Shown here: positions 45,899 to 56,040 of the stretch, piece by piece
Layout: each line of letters starts with the position of its first letter
How positions within the stretch are numbered: position 1 is the first letter of the stretch
Source: Sabellastarte sp. h YS-2021
Taxonomy: Eukaryota > Annelida > Polychaeta > Sabellida > Sabellidae
DNA length: 64,000 nt
Direction of reading: 5' to 3'
NCBI GenBank assembly: GCA_964017235.1
Contig: OZ024930.1
Location: 152,954,221-153,018,220 of the forward strand
Notes under the pieces: model-generated
Told to the model about the DNA's origin: nothing
Databases searched by the model: none
The model's input: only the letters and a program-made list of their open reading frames with translations
Program-made: the position numbers and the translations under genes

Positions 45899-46809
45899 AA
45901 GCCATTGCTGACTTCCTCCTACATTTGTTTCAGGATAGGAAGTTACAGCCAGGTACTATTGATGGCTACAGATCAGCCATTGCTGACAAACTGGGCAACT
46001 CCACCATTAATGTCAGCAAAGATGAGAATCTTACTCGTCTCCTGGATAGTTTCCATAGAGACAGACCCAAGGGCAGGAGGGGCATCCCCTCCTGGAACCT
46101 TTCGCTGGTACTACACCAGCTGACTAAGGCTCCCTTTGAACCCCTTAAAGAGGCCTCCTTGAAACACCTGACCTTCAAGACAGTTTTCTTATTGGCTTTA
46201 GGTTCTGGTAAACGCAGGAGTGAGATCCATGCTTGGCTTCATAAGAACATCAGACACCAATCAGACTGGTCCAAGGTGTCCTTATATCCCTCACCCAGCT
46301 TTCTGTCCAAGAACCAGCTGGCAAAGGAGGGTCCAGACAGTGTGGCCCCGGTGGTTATCCCAGCTCTGGCCCACACGCTAGATAGATCACTCAAGGGTGA
46401 CAGGTCACTGTGTCCAGTTAGGGCACTACGTTATTATCTGGACAGGACCTCTGACCTCAGGCGGAACAAGGAGTTGGTCTTTGTCTCCTTCAAAAAAGGT
46501 TTTGACAAGGATATCTCCTCTGCCACTGTCTCCTCATGGATCAAACAGACAGTCATCCTATGTTATGAGCTCTCTGACCAGCAGGCCCTTAACTTACATC
46601 AGGTGAAAGCCCATGATGTGAGGGCCTTTGCTGCCTCTAAGGCCTTCCAAGCTGGAAGTTCCTTAGAACAAATCCTATCAGCCTGCCACTGGAAATCCCA
46701 TAATACCTTCACACAATTCTATCTGAAGGATGTGGCTTGGGCTGATTCAGAGCTTTTCCATCTAGGGCCGGTCGTGGCTGCTCAGCAGATCCACCACCAA
46801 GCCCAATAG
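43654..46809 (+). CDS. DIRS tyrosine recombinase ORF (domain at about 45757-46809)
   Basis: The frame is open for 1051 codons from a GTG at 43654, and continuously back to the ORF1 stop at 43585. The recombinase proper is its last 350 codons. It has an N-terminal SAM-like DNA-binding part (RSTRSVYEAKWTIFTKWC ... TIDGYRSAIAD). The catalytic fold carries Arg in GSGKRRSEI (46201-46227), HxxR in AHDVRAF (46612-46623), His/Trp in ACHWKSH (46687-46692) and the nucleophile Tyr in TQFYLK (46720-46722). It would integrate circular cDNA. Upstream of 45757 the frame overlaps the RT ORF. The first part (43588-43870) is Cys-rich, with several CxxC pairs. The true start is unknown. Confidence 0.9.
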   Translation: MCDRKITDRNSITCILSCCFSCTFCRRVAAKERRNSRTSNVNKICERCFLCKSIEFCTKCHKCPTCCTKSSCRFKIARVLGKMGSLGCQPQGHISPQGGVHPTLPDQTLLDQKTHSNKLLCRSSQEQLPVRGIASAIRQKGCRSGSKSSIPGLLQPVIPGPQTQQPVATHLGSEQTKQLFENTVVQNGDTRDNTYLPPDRGVGDFHRFQRRILPHTYKQPVQEVYAFSPSRQDLPIQSTTLWSVHSPHGIHCGSQRGEMACNETGYKDPPVPRRLVGQSHIPPGLSSTDERSGVTLQGVGVAGKRGQIRAGTQTSFQLRRLPVRLEGRQGQTHHRTLADPTKQNTGDLIKPNLSGPETNVPDRSVNCDREAGTFGQTTHETHTVASQEQLEGSRIPGEDNSHSKVTPPTSEMVAGGRQCCYRSTFTPTRACSANFYRRIKRRVGCTLKRAYSKGKLVTPGKQAAHKLPRVKGSSFGTTRVPSSLHEQGSSRSYRQYHCGSLHKQRRGNEVGPPVCLTLEDPHLVHKKSSDPQSSTYSRPSQCDSRQIVQTGSDHPNRMVPQSRDFSSNMQPVAHPSSGPVCHKVQQQAPTVCLTGPRPPGLGSGCSQPVLGGTGSIRLPTSSHLGQSGGEVTGLPLQQNNSDCSRVAQHAMVLGPGGNVKPDPTVSAQHTQPSVSTIQPGPSQEPVESEPACLAPRASAIKEHGFSEAVAARIEAPQRRSTRSVYEAKWTIFTKWCLSNQVDFRAPPLKAIADFLLHLFQDRKLQPGTIDGYRSAIADKLGNSTINVSKDENLTRLLDSFHRDRPKGRRGIPSWNLSLVLHQLTKAPFEPLKEASLKHLTFKTVFLLALGSGKRRSEIHAWLHKNIRHQSDWSKVSLYPSPSFLSKNQLAKEGPDSVAPVVIPALAHTLDRSLKGDRSLCPVRALRYYLDRTSDLRRNKELVFVSFKKGFDKDISSATVSSWIKQTVILCYELSDQQALNLHQVKAHDVRAFAASKAFQAGSSLEQILSACHWKSHNTFTQFYLKDVAWADSELFHLGPVVAAQQIHHQAQ

Positions 46810-46867
46810 GGAGGAGACATTCCTGTAAATATGTACATAATGTATATACTTAGATAAGTATAAATCA

Positions 46868-46995
46868 AAAAAAAAAAAAAAAAAAAAAAAAACTGTGACA
46901 TGCTTCCTTTGGGAGGTTTATTATTTCTTGGGACTGAACTCATCCCTCTCTTCCCCCACTCAGAGCAGAAATGCTTGGAAATAAAAAAAGGGGGG
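46868..46995 (+). other. A-homopolymer, DIRS 3' non-coding part
   Basis: An A run of about 24 bases after the recombinase stop, then AT-rich sequence and an A7-G9 tract at 46983-46999. No AATAAA with a clear cleavage context could be assigned. Confidence 0.5.
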
Positions 46996-47156
46996 GGGAG
47001 CAATGTCGGTTAAACTACCCGGTGAACTGGGTTCTGGTTACCGACTTAGGCCATTAGTGAGTAGCCTTCTTCAGGTCTACCTAGGCCAGAAAATTGTTAG
47101 TTTTGAGTTCACTCAAGTCTCTAGTAACTTACCCGCCAACCAAGCGGTAGTTATTC

Positions 47157-47250
47157 AGCAATTGTCCATTGGATAGGATGTATTAACGCAATAAAATTGC
47201 AAATTTAATAAGTAAATTAAATTTTTATAAGTTAATACCCTATCCAATGG
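47157..47250 (+). repeat. DIRS internal complementary region
   Basis: The first half (CCATTGGATAGGATGTATTA then ACGCAATAAAAT) is the reverse complement of the element's left end (41298-41330). The second half (GCAAATTTAATAAGTAAATT to CCCTATCCAATGG) is the reverse complement of the right end (47475-47533). It thus represents the joined ends, as expected for the template used to restore termini in DIRS replication. Confidence 0.92.
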
Positions 47251-47314
47251 ACGGACAAGACCCTCCCAACCGACCCCGCTATCAGCTTACTAGGGGTCTA
47301 ATAGGTTTAGACAG

Positions 47315-47487
47315 CGAAAAAAGACGCGATGACGTCATTCTGACTAGACAGGAAGTATGCACGAGGCGACACCTGGCGAATGTACACTCTGAGACCGGTC
47401 CTGCCGGTATTTTATACAGAATGACTTTTTCTGTCGTTTGGCGGGACCGGTCGCGCCGACCGGTAAAGCAATTGTCCATTGGATAGG
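47315..47487 (-). repeat. DIRS right inverted terminal repeat
   Basis: Reverse complement of 41318-41490 with no difference seen. It continues outward to 47533 with the right-specific end TTAACTTATAAAAATTTAAT ... TTTGCAATTTT. Confidence 0.93.
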
Positions 47488-47533
47488 GTATTAACTTATA
47501 AAAATTTAATTTACTTATTAAATTTGCAATTTT

Positions 47534-48377
47534 GTCAGAAAAAATTCTCAAGTATCAGAATAATTTCTAAGAATAACATATTTCAAAATTGCCACAAAAG
47601 TCTATTTTCTGTGCAGTTTTTCCGTTATAATTTTTTTCTAGAATTTTACAGTTTCTTAGTCTTAGAAATTTCTTTTACTATGAGGATTTTTTTCTCAGAA
47701 GAATAACATATAAGACATTAGTTTAGAAGATGAAGAATATCTTGTTTTCATAGTTGCTATTTTATAAATATTCTTGTGACATTATTTTCATTCTTTGTAG
47801 TGTAGCTGATGAAATATACTTAAAGAAATAGACTTTTAACAAACAAGACTCTATATAAATACCATGCTTGTACAAAAATGATGAAAAAACAACCTTTTTA
47901 GTCAGATTAAGTTCTTCTTTCCTGTGCTGTATACTTCTTGCTTTTTCTATAGATGGAAATGACTGATAAGTAAGAACCTGAAATTACTTATTGATTGAAA
48001 ATATTTTCTTGAAATTTAGAATCCATGAAAACTATGACATCTGACTGATTCAAGCAATGTGTTGTATCTAGTATCTCATAAAATTATTAGATGTTTGGCC
48101 AATTATAATAAGCATAAGAAGGAGGTCACCAGAAATCAAATAAAGATGCTACAGATTAATTATACATAGATATATTTTATTCTCTGTGTGTACTTTTAAT
48201 GTGAATGTGTATTGTTTATAACGTTTGAAAGCCTATATCTACTGATGCATGTCAATGATTATGTATTACAACATACAATTTTTGTATAAAATGTTGCAGT
48301 CTAGTTGGTTGTATCAGTAACTTGCTGCTTAATACAATAATATAATTTTCAACGTTATTGCATATATATGGTTTCAG
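47534..48377. other. Intron DNA without recognizable features
   Basis: TTCTAAGAAT-like words near 47560-47700 recall the MITE remnant at 5655, but no ends are visible. Confidence 0.4.
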
Positions 48378-48440
48378 AAGCAGAACCACCAATTGACAGT
48401 ACTGGAAAGTATATCTATGAAAAACAGTGCTTAAAACAAG
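48378..48440 (+). CDS. LRRC74-like: LRRC74-like gene, exon 6
   Basis: Acceptor ATATGGTTTCAG, donor CAAG|GTATGT. It reads EAEPPIDSTGKYIYEKQCLK Q and ends with one base of Gly. The GKxIYxxxC..G pattern matches the start of the conserved LRRC74 region. Confidence 0.88.
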
Positions 48441-48838
48441 GTATGTCGATAACTCTGTTAGATTTTCTAATTGTTTTCACATACAACACTCAATTTTAAT
48501 GTTATTATTTTAGAAAAAACAAATCTTCTTATGATAATTAAAGGAGCTTGTCTTTTGCAAAGTTTCAGTTCTGTAAAGGACAAGTTTCAAGTTATTTTAT
48601 CTCATCTATCACTAATGGTTAACCCTTTTAAAGCGACAATAAAACTTTATCCTGAACCCTGATGAAATTCACCAGTCCCTAGTGACTGTTGTTATTTACC
48701 CACCTAACTCCTAATCCCCAACAAATAACACTGTGACTTTATAAATATTATATTTGTATGTATTTTTTTCAAATAAATCAACTGCTTAGCTTTGTAAACA
48801 TCCTGGTGAAATGTGGTGTGTTACATCATGTGTTGTAG

Positions 48839-48948
48839 GCATAGTTCCAGTGAGCTACTTGCTCAGAAATATGGGAGAGAGTAATTTAAGGATGAGACAT
48901 CATTATCTTGGTGGTCATGGAACCAGACCTCTCGCACAGGCCCTCAGG
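48839..48948 (+). CDS. LRRC74-like: LRRC74-like gene, exon 7
   Basis: Acceptor GTGTTGTAG, donor AGG|GTAAGA. It encodes GIVPVSYLLRNMGESNLRMR followed by HHYLGGHGTRPLAQALR, the family's signature segment before the first LRR (VPVSYF-I-RHM and HHGLGP in vertebrate LRRC74A). Ends in phase 0. Confidence 0.92.
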
Positions 48949-50076
48949 GTAAGACACTTCCAGTATAGTCTGACCTCTGTTTTCTGGTATACGAGCATCT
49001 CGTGACCATGGCAGCCCGTGACAAACAACTCGTACCCACAGCTCGTTCCCAAGATTTTTTTTAAATATAGCAGGGAGAATCCACGGACTTCTGTCTCCTC
49101 ACGTTTTTTCCTAATTTGCATAATGTATTTTATAATAGTTCTAAGAAGCCCTCTTGGAATTCCATGACCTCACGTTTTCTAATTTGCATATTTTATTTCA
49201 TAATATTGCTAGGCAACCCCCACAAAAGTACGAGAATTTGAAGTATTTGATCTGTAACTGAACAAACGTTCTTACTTAAATGCTATGTACAAATCTATTT
49301 ATTAAATATAAAATACGATATTGTTAGAAATCCCCACATAATTGGGTGATCTCATATTTCTTCATAAATATTATGAGCTGCATATACAAGTACTACTTAT
49401 TTCATAATTATTCAAGCAGAATTAACGTTTATTCTTATAAAATGTCTGTGTACGAGTTGTGGGTACGAGTTGTTGGTCGCGAGATGCCGTGGTCACGAGT
49501 TGCATGTAAATCTGTTTTCTGTGTACCTTGTGTATCTAAATTTCAGAGGACCCGGAGGTTAAGTGATTTTCAGTTCTTATTGTTTTATTGTTATATGGCG
49601 CTGGACAATGAGCTACATTGGTAAATAATTAATATATCTAGAAATCTTACAAAGATTTAGTATTATAGCAAGAAATCTTTTCTCTCTATTTGCATAAAAT
49701 TTTATGAGCCATGTCACACGTTCTTAAATGACTGACTAAGTGTATACTGAGGATTTATACACACAACTGAACCCCTTAAAGGTCAAAAGTTAATGCTTAT
49801 TAAGTTATTTCTTGTAGCCAAAGAGTGTGCATACACACTCAAGGAGATATTAAAAGAAGACAACACTGTGGAACTGGCAGCCAGAAAACCAGACCCCCAA
49901 ACCATTAAATGCCGCTTTCAAGAACAATTTGTCATATCTTCTGTTTTTTAAGCCTCCTATTATCACCATGGATAGTAGGAGGCTTAAACAACAAAAATTG
50001 TGACAAAGTGAACTGTGTCAGCTCCCCTTCTTAGTGATTTCCGAGCCAACTATATTGTTGTGACCTTGAATTGTAG
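48949..50076. other. Intron with pseudo-exon candidate and small hairpin
   Basis: TGTGGGTACGAGTTG words recur near 49020-49080 (complement) and 49450-49490. A possible exon at 49816-49950 has a good acceptor but the wrong phase. A 12-bp stem hairpin (TTAAGCCTCCTA / TAGGAGGCTTAA) lies at 49948-49987. Confidence 0.5.
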
Positions 50077-50184
50077 GATAACACTATAACAGAAGAAATA
50101 GACTTAAGTGACAACTATATAGAAGGTGACGGGGCAAAATACTTGGCTCAGGTGCTGAAAGAAAACATGTTTATTGTAAATTTG
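50077..50184 (+). CDS. LRRC74-like: LRRC74-like gene, exon 8 (LRR)
   Basis: Acceptor GAATTGTAG, donor TTG|GTGAGT, phase 0 at both ends. It encodes a full LRR unit, DNTITEEIDLSDNYIEGDGA KYLAQVLKENMFIVNL. Confidence 0.93.
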
Positions 50185-50554
50185 GTGAGTAGATTGGTAG
50201 CTTTTTGTCATGTTTTAAATCAATAAAGGATTAAAAACATGTATATTATCAAAAGTAGATTGTATGTCATGAATAACTGAATGCTGCTTTTAATTATAAA
50301 TTCAGACAAAAGAAAATTAGTTAAAATTAGTTAATTCTTACTTAACCTGTTGTGGTTGTCACAATAGGGATCAGCCAAACCTTAGTCATGTCTTTGCTCA
50401 ATAATTATTTTTTGTTAATAGTGTCTTTGCTCAATAATTATTTTTTGTTAATAGTGCACCAAGTACATAAATTTAATACATAGGTGAATTCTGAAAAAGG
50501 CAAGGGTAACACTGTTTTACATCTCATACCTATATATACTGATGTATGTTTCAG

Positions 50555-50648
50555 AATGTCTCCAACAATTTCATGCGTACTAAAGGTGCTGAAGCTGTCT
50601 GTGATATGCTTGAAAACAATACTACCCTCAAAACTCTCTCAGTCAAAG
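50555..50648 (+). CDS. LRRC74-like: LRRC74-like gene, exon 9 (LRR)
   Basis: Acceptor TGTATGTTTCAG, donor AAAG|GTATGA. It encodes NVSNNFMRTKGAEAVCDMLE NNTTLKTLSVK and ends with one base of Gly. It continues the LRR of exon 8 (NLNVSNN). Confidence 0.92.
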
Positions 50649-51067
50649 GTATGACATCTCAACAAGGACAAGCAATATTCATATTTAAATAAATAGAATA
50701 ACTGCTTTTGACAGCAATGTACAATTATATGCTGAAAGTTGAAAGTGAAGAAGTTTTAATATTGTCATAAAGTATGAGTGAGGAATTTCACTGGAGTGAT
50801 GAACTGCAGCTGAGTTGTATGGTTCTTAACTATTGTGTGCAGAAACTATCAACAGTCATGCTATAGTTATGTGAAAGCTGTCAGCAGAGTTTACAGCTTG
50901 CAACTTAATGTGCGTTCATTCAGTTTCAATACATTGGTAATTGTTTTCAGTGATCTGTGTTATTTGAAATTAAAATGTTGATATATTATCCCTTCCCCAG
51001 TGACTCGTTTGAATAGATTTGCCCCTTACATCCACGAGGGCCAGAAGCTGTAGCTTGATGGTAAACT
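50649..51067. other. Intron DNA without recognizable features
   Basis: No supported feature before foldback element B. Confidence 0.5.
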
Positions 51068-51075
51068 GTAAACAG

Positions 51076-51924
51076 ACAAAACCCCACTGGGCATAACCCC
51101 ACTCAGACCAAACCCCATCGGGCAAAACCCCACTCAGACACAACCCCACTCAGATAAATAAGAATGAGGACAAAACCCCACTCTTCATGACAAAAACAAA
51201 ATATTTATTATGTACAGAGTTTTAATTGATACAAATACAAAGTCATGACAAAAATAGACATTGATAGACATTTGTATGAAGAACATAATGCAAAACCACA
51301 TTATCTTTAAGCACTAATATTTAAGCACATTACATTAAGCAAAATACATAATTGCTTTAGTAAGTTATATTAATAAAAATAAAAAGGAAAATATCACAAA
51401 GTTTGTAAGCACTTTGCATGCACTTTCTAATATCCTAATGTCTCACAAGTATCACCAAATATCACAAAATTTCTAAGCACTTTATATCCTAATATCCCAC
51501 ATTTGTCATAAGATATCACAGAATTTGTCAGCAATATAATGAAATCTAGAAGACAATGATTCATTACCATAGCTGCCCACATTTATATACACAGACTGAT
51601 CTAACAAGATTAACTGTCGATTGCAACTGAGTAGCTACTACCACTGAACACAAAGCCCACTTCAAACACTACAAGATTTAACTGTTCCTTTTATCATAAA
51701 AGCCTGAGTAGTTAGCATCACTGAACCAATTCAAACTTAAGATTTAACTTAACATTTAAAAAAACATCCCCATTAACATCTTCAAATTTTTAAAATAATT
51801 TTAAAAGTGGGGTTTTGTCTATAAATTAGTATAAGTGAGTGGGGTTGTGTCTGAGTGGGGTTTTGCCTGATGGGGTTTGGTCTGAGTGGGGTTTTGCCCA
51901 GTGGGGGTTTGCCCTGGATTCATG
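51076..51924. mobile_element. Foldback element B (CAAAACCCCACTCAGAC phrases)
   Basis: The arms at about 51076-51185 and 51800-51915 are inverted copies made of repeated CAAAACCCCACTCAGAC / CAAACCCCATCGGG variants. The right terminus is CCCTGGATTCATG. The direct repeat GTAAACAG (51068-51075 and 51925-51932, extendable to 13 bp) is a likely target duplication. The AT-rich core has loosely repeated AAATATCACAAAATTTCTAA words and AGCCTGAGTAGTTAGCATCA. No transposase is present. Confidence 0.85.
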
Positions 51925-51932
51925 GTAAACAG

Positions 51933-52718
51933 ACAAATATTGATTTTGATATTTGATCCAAGTTTTCATGCAGACACTATAGCTTACCTGTATACTGGCA
52001 AATGCCTCAGTGGAGATCCCTCTTCTTTCAAAGGTATAAATATGATGGGTGCTTATGTCACATAGATGAATGTGACTGAATTGAACTGTAACAATAAATT
52101 GCTTTTACTCAGTGAGCCATCCAACTATACTCACATATAAGCTGTGGTTATTTTCCTGTAAACATGAGTGATATGTTTTATTTGAATGTTTATTTGTCAC
52201 ATGTAACATGTATTTTTGAAATATTATGATGGATTGTTTTACTCAGTGACTCCAACAACTAGATCAAAGAAGATCAGTTTTTGTTTTCTGAAACATGTCA
52301 CACCATAATATTTTGACAGTTTATTCTTTAAAGTGGCAAAGATTGCTTTATGGTATTGGTGATTATTTTCCCAGATGAAAGTCAAGCATATACTAGTTTC
52401 ACATCCTTCGCGCCGCCACCGCAGTACGCTGTGACTTGTGTGCCAATAATTCAAAAATGCTTTCACGGAATTCATTCAGACTTGGCACACACATGCATTT
52501 GGGTCAGGAGAAGAACCCTATTTTAATGTGACATTAAAATCACAATAATAAATAAGTTATTTTTACACATATTTTGCCCTGTAATCTGAAAATAGTAAGT
52601 CTGTCAAGTCTCAAACTGTCTAGCTTCTATATATAATCTTTGAGGAAAATTTGAATCTGTAGCTTTAATTTTAAGGTCACCTTGTATAATTTTGTGAAAT
52701 ATTATTTTGTGACTGCAG
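51933..52718. other. Intron DNA without recognizable features
   Basis: Leads to the acceptor of exon 10; nothing else is supported. Confidence 0.5.
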
Positions 52719-52849
52719 GTAACCAGTTGTCAGACAAAGATGCTCAAAGGATTGGGGAAGCTTTGAAAAACAACCTATCTCTGAACACACTGGACTTGAG
52801 TTACAACAACTTTGGAGAGGATGGTGGAATCCATTTAGCAGCTGGAATG
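52719..52849 (+). CDS. LRRC74-like: LRRC74-like gene, exon 10 (LRR)
   Basis: Acceptor TTTGTGACTGCAG, donor ATG|GTAGCC. It reads GNQLSDKDAQRIGEALKNNL then SLNTLDLSYNNFGEDGGIHL AAGM, about one and a half LRRs. Ends in phase 0. The frame continues a little past the donor into a stop, so retention of the intron would truncate the protein. Confidence 0.93.
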
Positions 52850-53876
52850 GTAGCCATTTATAGATTTTTTTCTGCCCAGTTTTATAGTATATAAAGTTAG
52901 GAATTAGGAATCAAGCCCCCAGTAGTGAAACTTGATGCTAACTCGGTATCTGATTTATGAGATATTGTTTGTTCTACTGGTGAATTTGGAACTTTGAATT
53001 AAACATTTTTAAAAGCTACAATAGATAAAATATTGTTAAAATTTTCAACTATATACACTATATCACATCAACTAAATATAATGGATTTAATGAAAAATTG
53101 CAACCATAGTTTCAGTTTAACTAAAACAAAAAATATTACTGACAACCTGGGGTTGTACCAAAACTGTTAATAAACTCTGTATACATGCAAGCTGTTACTT
53201 ATATTCCATGACCCGTTGCAACATTTCAAGGATTGTTTGCCCTAAGTTCTAATGGTAGATGGTTATCCATTAAAGAATACTACAAGAAGAACTCATATAA
53301 ACAGTATCTTGATATATGATATTTCTTGATACTGCATGTATACCTTGATCCCTTCCCCAGTGTCCCCATGGTACACTGCTACTTGCAACTAACTTCCAAT
53401 TACACCAAACAAGAAGCAGTAACATTAAGTACATTAAAATGTACCTACTTCTTAAGTATTTTGACTTTGTATAGATGGATTTGCTTTAACAGCTTTGAGT
53501 GATGCAGTTTTAATGTCGTCACTCTCCGGCGTACGCATGAACAACTTCTCTTCCTAAACTACAATACCCAGAGACATGCTGCTTTTTTTAAAAGATACCT
53601 TAACTATCGAGGATGAAAATTTGTTCAAGCCATGCAGATCTGTTTGTTTGTCTGTTCCCTAGAGTCATTACAAATCAGGTACCCCCACCCAAAATGTGAA
53701 AATTTCAACCCTTTATCGCAATTTTCTCATCCACTATTGCAGGGATTTTTCTCATATCTTGCATATATGTACTAGGCCACTAGTACATTAACTTGTGTGA
53801 GAATTAGACCTGGATCTGTCTTAATTTTTTTTTATTAATTTTTGAAATAATTTTAATGCAATAAAATTCATGAAAT
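52850..53876. other. Intron DNA without recognizable features
   Basis: No exon or clear repeat. The next part of the intron is satellite-rich. Confidence 0.5.
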
Positions 53877-55010
53877 CATGCACTAAAACACTTATAACTT
53901 GAAAAGTATTGCAGTTAGAGCATTTTGTTAAAATATGTTATTCAACTACTTTTTACATAGCTACAACATGGTGACTAACTTGAGTGTCTATCCCAATAGC
54001 TAAGTGAGTAATAGCTACTTTCTGATTTTTCAGTACCTCCCATAATGAGTAAAATCACCTATAACTTGAGAACTATTGCATATACAGAATTTTGTATAAA
54101 TATGTTATTCAGCTACTTTTGGGTCAGCTACAGCATAGTAAAGTTTCAGACCTGTAGCTCAGTGCATAGCTGAGTAATAGCTACTTTGAGGTTATCACTG
54201 TTGAGTAAATCAGTTCTAACTTGAAAAATATTCCATTTACAGTATTTTGTTTAAATATGTTGTTCACCTACTTTTGGGTTAGCTATAATATAGTGAAATT
54301 ACAGACCTGTAGCTCATGGCACAGCTGAGCAATAACTATTTTCAGGTACTGACTGTTGAGTAAATCAGTTGTAACTTGAAAAATATTGCATTTGGAGTAT
54401 TTTGTCAAAATATGTTGTTCACCTACTTTTGGCTCAGCTATAACATAGTGAAATTACAGACCTATAGCTCATGGCATAGCTGAGCAATAGCTATTTTCAG
54501 GTTCTCACTATTGAGTAAATCAGTTGTAACTTGAAAACTACTACATTAAAAGTATTTTGCTTAAATATGTTGTTCACCTACTTTTGGGTCAGCTATAACA
54601 TAGTAAAAATTCGGGGTACGGACATTTCGTACCCGGACAATTCGTACCGGGACATTTCGTACCGGTACATTTCGTACTGAGACATTTTGTACCCAGCCTA
54701 GGACATTTCGTACCCAAATATTTTAAAAGGCAAACAACACATCCAGATAACATTTTATTAAAACATATATAGTGAAATTACATATATTAAAACATATATG
54801 TAACATAAAGATTGAAAACATATATGTTGAGTAAATCAGTTGTAACTTGAAAACTGTTGCATTCAGAGTATTTTGTTTAAATATGTTATTCACGTAATTT
54901 TTGGTCCGCTATAACATAGTGAAATTGCAAACCTGTATGTTATGGCATAGCTGAGCAATAGCTACTGTCAGGTTCTCACTGTTGAGTAAATCATTGTATC
55001 CACTGGATAG
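53877..55010 (+). repeat. 155-bp satellite array interrupted by foldback arm C
   Basis: Units of TAACTTGAAAAATATTGCAT ... AAATATGTTGTTCACCTACT ... TAGCTCATGGCATAGCTGAG. Markers at 53943, 54110, 54265, 54420 and 54575 give spacings of 155 bp after the first. The array is broken at about 54605-54830 and resumes until 55010. A related fragment occurs at 58146-58235. Confidence 0.88.
54609..54830. mobile_element. Foldback element C, single arm (GGACATTTCGTACC phrases)
   Basis: The arm at 54609-54718 repeats GGACATTTCGTACCGG with variants five to six times, beginning ATTCGGGGTACGGACATT. It is followed by about 110 bp of AT-rich core (AACATTTTATTAAAACATAT). The opposite arm is missing. It is inserted in the 155-bp satellite. 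Confidence 0.75.
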
Positions 55011-56040
55011 CCACAGTGTGTAGAGAGATTTCACCATTACCGCTCTAACGAACAAAAATATTATAGCTAGCCTTCTCAAGTTTGCAGGATATATTGATCA
55101 AAGTGACTTGGCTACCGACAATGACGGTTTCACAGTATACAGCTTTCGGTTACCGTCTTTGATTTCCGATGACTATCATACATATCTACTGTCATAGACA
55201 TATCAGTACTTTATTCAATTTTAAATAGTTTACACAAAGAAACACACAAACAAACATCTTAAATGCAACTGTCAATCAAATAAGTGAATTTATTTACGTG
55301 ATGTGTGATATGTATCCCTTACTTACAATAACTGAATGTTAATGCAGCCATCGGAATTGCAATCAGCTAATAAGGCATGAAGATTTGGATTTGGGTTGTC
55401 AGTTACAATAACTGAGTGTTAATTAATGCATTGGGGTGTGTACATAAATTCCGACATTTAGACGTTGAGTACCCTTGTATGCATATCTGTCAGTTTTTCA
55501 TTTTTTTTCATTATGTACACATATATGTATGTAGATTTTATATTGCCGGATGCAGAAGTAAAAGTTCAGTTATCTTTATCAGACACTGGCTATATGAACT
55601 AGTAAAATTAATTTGTGTGTACTTATATGACTTTTAGTTATTTTGATAAATAAACTAGTTGTAAACTAGTTTTATTGCCTTCCAGCATATTTTACTGACA
55701 TCGGCATATTTTACCGACATCAGCATATTTTACCAACATCGGTCACGCAAAGTAAAGGTTTCTGTAACCGTTGGCGGTTACACAGTCGCAGCCTATATTA
55801 ATAACCATAAAATGTTGCCTGGGAATATTTTTGGCCTCATTTTGAAAAACATGATGGCCGCCAGGGACGTTTATTCGACTTAAAGGAAGGACTTTTGTTG
55901 GCCGCCTAGAGCAAAGAGGTATAGATCTCAAATTGGCAGGATATGTTCGTCATTAAAAAATCTTGACTGGGAATATTTTTGAACTCATTTTGAAAAACAA
56001 GATGGCTACCACTGGTGTTTCTTTGTTAGTCATGAAAAGT
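55010..56040 (+). repeat. Modules related to the 14030-15200 array
   Basis: Border words AGAGATTTCACCATTACCGC and modules GAATATTTTTGGCCTCATTT / AACATGATGGCCGCCA (55830-56010) match 14030-15200. The segment 55100-55800 between them holds ACAGTATACAGCTTTCGGTTACC-like words and no ORF of note. Confidence 0.7.

Larger units (their letters stand above)
41298..47533 (+). mobile_element. Complete DIRS-type tyrosine-recombinase retrotransposon
   Basis: A 6.2-kb element in intron 5 of the LRRC74-like gene, in gene orientation. From left to right it has a left inverted repeat, a gag-like ORF, an RT-RNase H ORF, a tyrosine recombinase ORF, an internal complementary region and a right inverted repeat. 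This is the classical DIRS-1 layout, in which the cDNA is thought to be circularized using the internal complementary region and integrated by the recombinase without target duplication. No target duplication is seen. The 173-bp inverted repeats are identical and all ORFs are open, so the copy is young and may be functional. It is visibly more GC-rich than its surroundings. Confidence 0.93.
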
